The notes beneath the pieces were generated by a model. It worked only from the letters and a program-made list of their open reading frames with translations, was not told the origin of the DNA and ran no database searches. Source: Thiohalomonas sp. (GTDB taxonomy: Bacteria; Pseudomonadota; Gammaproteobacteria; GRL18). From it: DNA of 8,674 nt. The position numbers were made by a program, and so were the translations under genes. The stretch is taken from positions 1 through 8,674 of the forward strand of contig JAIVER010000044.1 of the NCBI GenBank assembly GCA_023864145.1, written 5' to 3'. Position 1 is the stretch's first letter; each line of letters starts with the position of its first letter. Below are positions 8,012 through 8,674 of this stretch, in pieces.

Positions 8012-8020
8012 CAAACTTTT

Positions 8021-8052
8021 AAAAAAAGCCTGTCTTTGACAGACTTTTTTTT
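8021..8052 (+). terminator. Intrinsic terminator at the end of the nuo operon
   Basis: CTGTC (8030-8034) pairs with GACAG (8038-8042) around a TTT loop. After a single C/A mismatch the stem resumes with a G-C pair and an A-run (8021-8027) facing a T-run (8045-8052). The long T-run on the coding strand is what a rho-independent terminator needs. The matching A-run means it could also stop transcripts coming from the right. Confidence 0.88.
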
Positions 8053-8110
8053 GCTTAAAATTTAAGAGATGACCTTATTTATAAGGGAAAATATCATAAA
8101 AGTCATTTTT

Positions 8111-8128
8111 TATTGATATAGATCAATA
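8111..8128 (+). promoter_or_regulatory. Perfect FNR/ANR-type box upstream of the 66-residue gene
   Basis: TTGAT-ATAG-ATCAA (8113-8126) matches the FNR/ANR consensus TTGAT-N4-ATCAA exactly, and the symmetry extends to 18 bases (TATTGATATAGATCAATA). Possible -10 elements are TAATAT (8136-8141), which is 17 bases after an overlapping -35-like TTGATA (8113-8118), TATAAT (8139-8144), and TAAAAT (8152-8157). The TAAAAT choice would place the box near -41.5 to -45, fitting activation under low oxygen. The TAATAT choice would have FNR cover the -35, fitting repression. The match is seen; the regulator and direction are inferred. Confidence 0.6.
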
Positions 8129-8184
8129 AAATAACTAATATAATTACCAACTAAAATACTAGGTATTATAACTGGAAAATCAAA

Positions 8185-8385
8185 ATGGCTAGAAAAGGCG
8201 TAAAACGTTCAATACAAGTTTGGGGCTGTGACCTTGAAGATGGAACCAAAATTACCAATAATGATGAAGGTATTGTCAGTGTTATTGGTATCGGTGATAA
8301 ATCCGTTACAGTAACGGATATCAATCACAATGAAAGAATTGTCGAGGGTGCACGCTGGCTATCTTATGTCCCACGTCAAAATTAG
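8185..8385 (+). CDS. Small 66-residue protein of unknown function
   Basis: I do not recognise this family. The frame runs from ATG 8185 to TAG 8383-8385, with GGAAAA starting 11 bases upstream as a weak ribosome binding site. It lies after the nuo terminator and behind an FNR-type palindrome, so it probably has its own promoter. The N-terminus is basic (MARKGVKRS). The rest is soluble, with alternating valine/isoleucine-rich strands separated by Gly-Asp and Asn turns (GIVSVIGIGDKSVTVTDI, residues 29-46). This suggests a compact beta-barrel-like fold, and it ends in GARWLSYVPRQN. There is one cysteine (Cys15), and no signal peptide or membrane segment. A small SH3-like or nucleic-acid-binding domain is possible, but this is only a guess from pattern. 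Confidence 0.65.
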   Translation: MARKGVKRSIQVWGCDLEDGTKITNNDEGIVSVIGIGDKSVTVTDINHNERIVEGARWLSYVPRQN

Positions 8386-8578
8386 TAAATTTGTGTGCAG
8401 GTGTGAATTTTCAAAAATTTTAAGCTGAACAATTCTAATTCCTGTACACTTTAAGCAATACCGGATTAGGGTGCATTTTGCTCTAAGTGAGCATAGGCTT
8501 AAGAAGCGTTATTTAGGAATATACCCATCACCTATGAAAATGCTTGATTTTCATAGAGAAGAAGATCAAAATTATCCA
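8386..8578. other. Gap between the 66-residue gene and the transposase start
   Basis: No convincing gene or RNA gene is seen. The first part is AT-rich and contains the weak A/T-only inverted repeat AATTTT/AAAATT (8406-8419). From about 8440 the composition becomes visibly more mixed, with a small hairpin TGCTC/GAGCA (8479-8493), which may mark entry into the insertion sequence. The transposase frame stays open back to the stop at 8426-8428, including GTG 8471 and ATG 8534. The left end of the element should lie in this gap, but it cannot be fixed without the right end. Confidence 0.4.
8532..8556 (+). repeat. 10-bp perfect hairpin upstream of the transposase start
   Basis: CTATGAAAAT (8532-8541) is the exact reverse complement of ATTTTCATAG (8547-8556), with a five-base GCTTG loop. 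It ends 22 bases before the preferred transposase ATG and buries two in-frame ATG codons (8534 and 8540). It may limit transposase translation, or it may be part of the element's end region. The structure is clear; the role is inferred. Confidence 0.65.
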
Positions 8579-8674
8579 ATGAGGCAAATTACTCTTACAG
8601 CCCATGAAAAATCAGCTCTAGAAATGCAACATAAGCATTCTAGAAATGGAAAAGAACGAGATAGAATCAAAGCC
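8579..8674 (+). CDS. N-terminus of an IS630-type transposase (partial)
   Basis: The frame from ATG 8579 runs off the right edge after 32 residues: MRQITLTAHEKSALEMQHKH, then SRNGKERDRIKA. The pattern LT..E...LE..H....-..RDRIKA resembles the start of IS630-family transposases, where it leads into a helix-turn-helix DNA-binding domain followed by a DDE catalytic domain. Neither the rest of the helix-turn-helix nor the catalytic residues are in the window. The frame is open upstream to ATG 8534, but the family-like sequence begins at 8579 and the upstream ATGs lie inside a strong hairpin, so 8579 is preferred. Whether the element is intact cannot be judged. The family call is from memory of the motif. 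Confidence 0.6.
   Translation, partial: MRQITLTAHEKSALEMQHKHSRNGKERDRIKA

Noticed and set aside
8054..8086. Palindromes CTTAAAATTTAAG and CCTTAT-TT-ATAAGG after the nuo terminator
   Set aside because: They are short and A/T-dominated with tiny central loops. Such symmetry is expected by chance in this composition, although the second could be a minor regulator site.
8534..8578. Extended transposase starting at ATG 8534
   Set aside because: The start is buried in a strong hairpin and has no well-placed ribosome binding site, and the family-like sequence begins at 8579.
1..8674. tRNA, rRNA or CRISPR array
   Set aside because: I saw no cloverleaf-like sequence, no rRNA-like conserved stretch and no regularly spaced direct repeats.

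Overview
The window is the distal half of a respiratory complex I (NADH:quinone oxidoreductase) operon, followed by a short accessory stretch. All genes lie on the + strand. In order they are the last codons of a gene best read as nuoG, then nuoH, nuoI, nuoJ, nuoK, nuoL, nuoM and nuoN, an intrinsic terminator, a small 66-residue gene of unknown function, and the start of an IS630-type transposase that runs off the right edge. The DNA is AT-rich, especially between genes. NuoI is short (162 residues) and resembles mitochondrial TYKY, and NuoJ has a charged C-terminal tail. Together these suggest a proteobacterium with the alpha/beta/gamma-type complex I rather than the E. coli type. A low-GC gammaproteobacterium is my best guess, not a demonstrated assignment.

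Positions 1-8052 are the nuo operon. NuoH forms the membrane part of the quinone site and meets the peripheral arm. NuoI carries the two [4Fe-4S] clusters (N6a/N6b) that pass electrons towards that site. NuoJ and NuoK form the proximal membrane arm, and NuoL, NuoM and NuoN are the three antiporter-like proton-pumping subunits. Every key membrane Glu/Lys residue I looked for is present, so the enzyme appears intact. nuoJ/nuoK overlap by one base and nuoK/nuoL are 4 bases apart. In contrast, nuoH-nuoI, nuoI-nuoJ, nuoL-nuoM and nuoM-nuoN are separated by 98-139 AT-rich bases. Three of these four gaps contain clear RNA-hairpin sequences, and the nuoL-nuoM gap has two hairpins that compete for a shared arm just upstream of the nuoM ribosome binding site.

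Positions 8053-8674 are accessory. A perfect FNR/ANR-type palindrome (TTGAT-N4-ATCAA) lies 58 bases upstream of the 66-residue gene, which hints at oxygen-responsive control. Downstream, a 10-bp perfect hairpin precedes the truncated transposase start.

I see no undescribed multi-gene system here. The parts most worth following up are the intercistronic hairpins and the FNR-box small gene.
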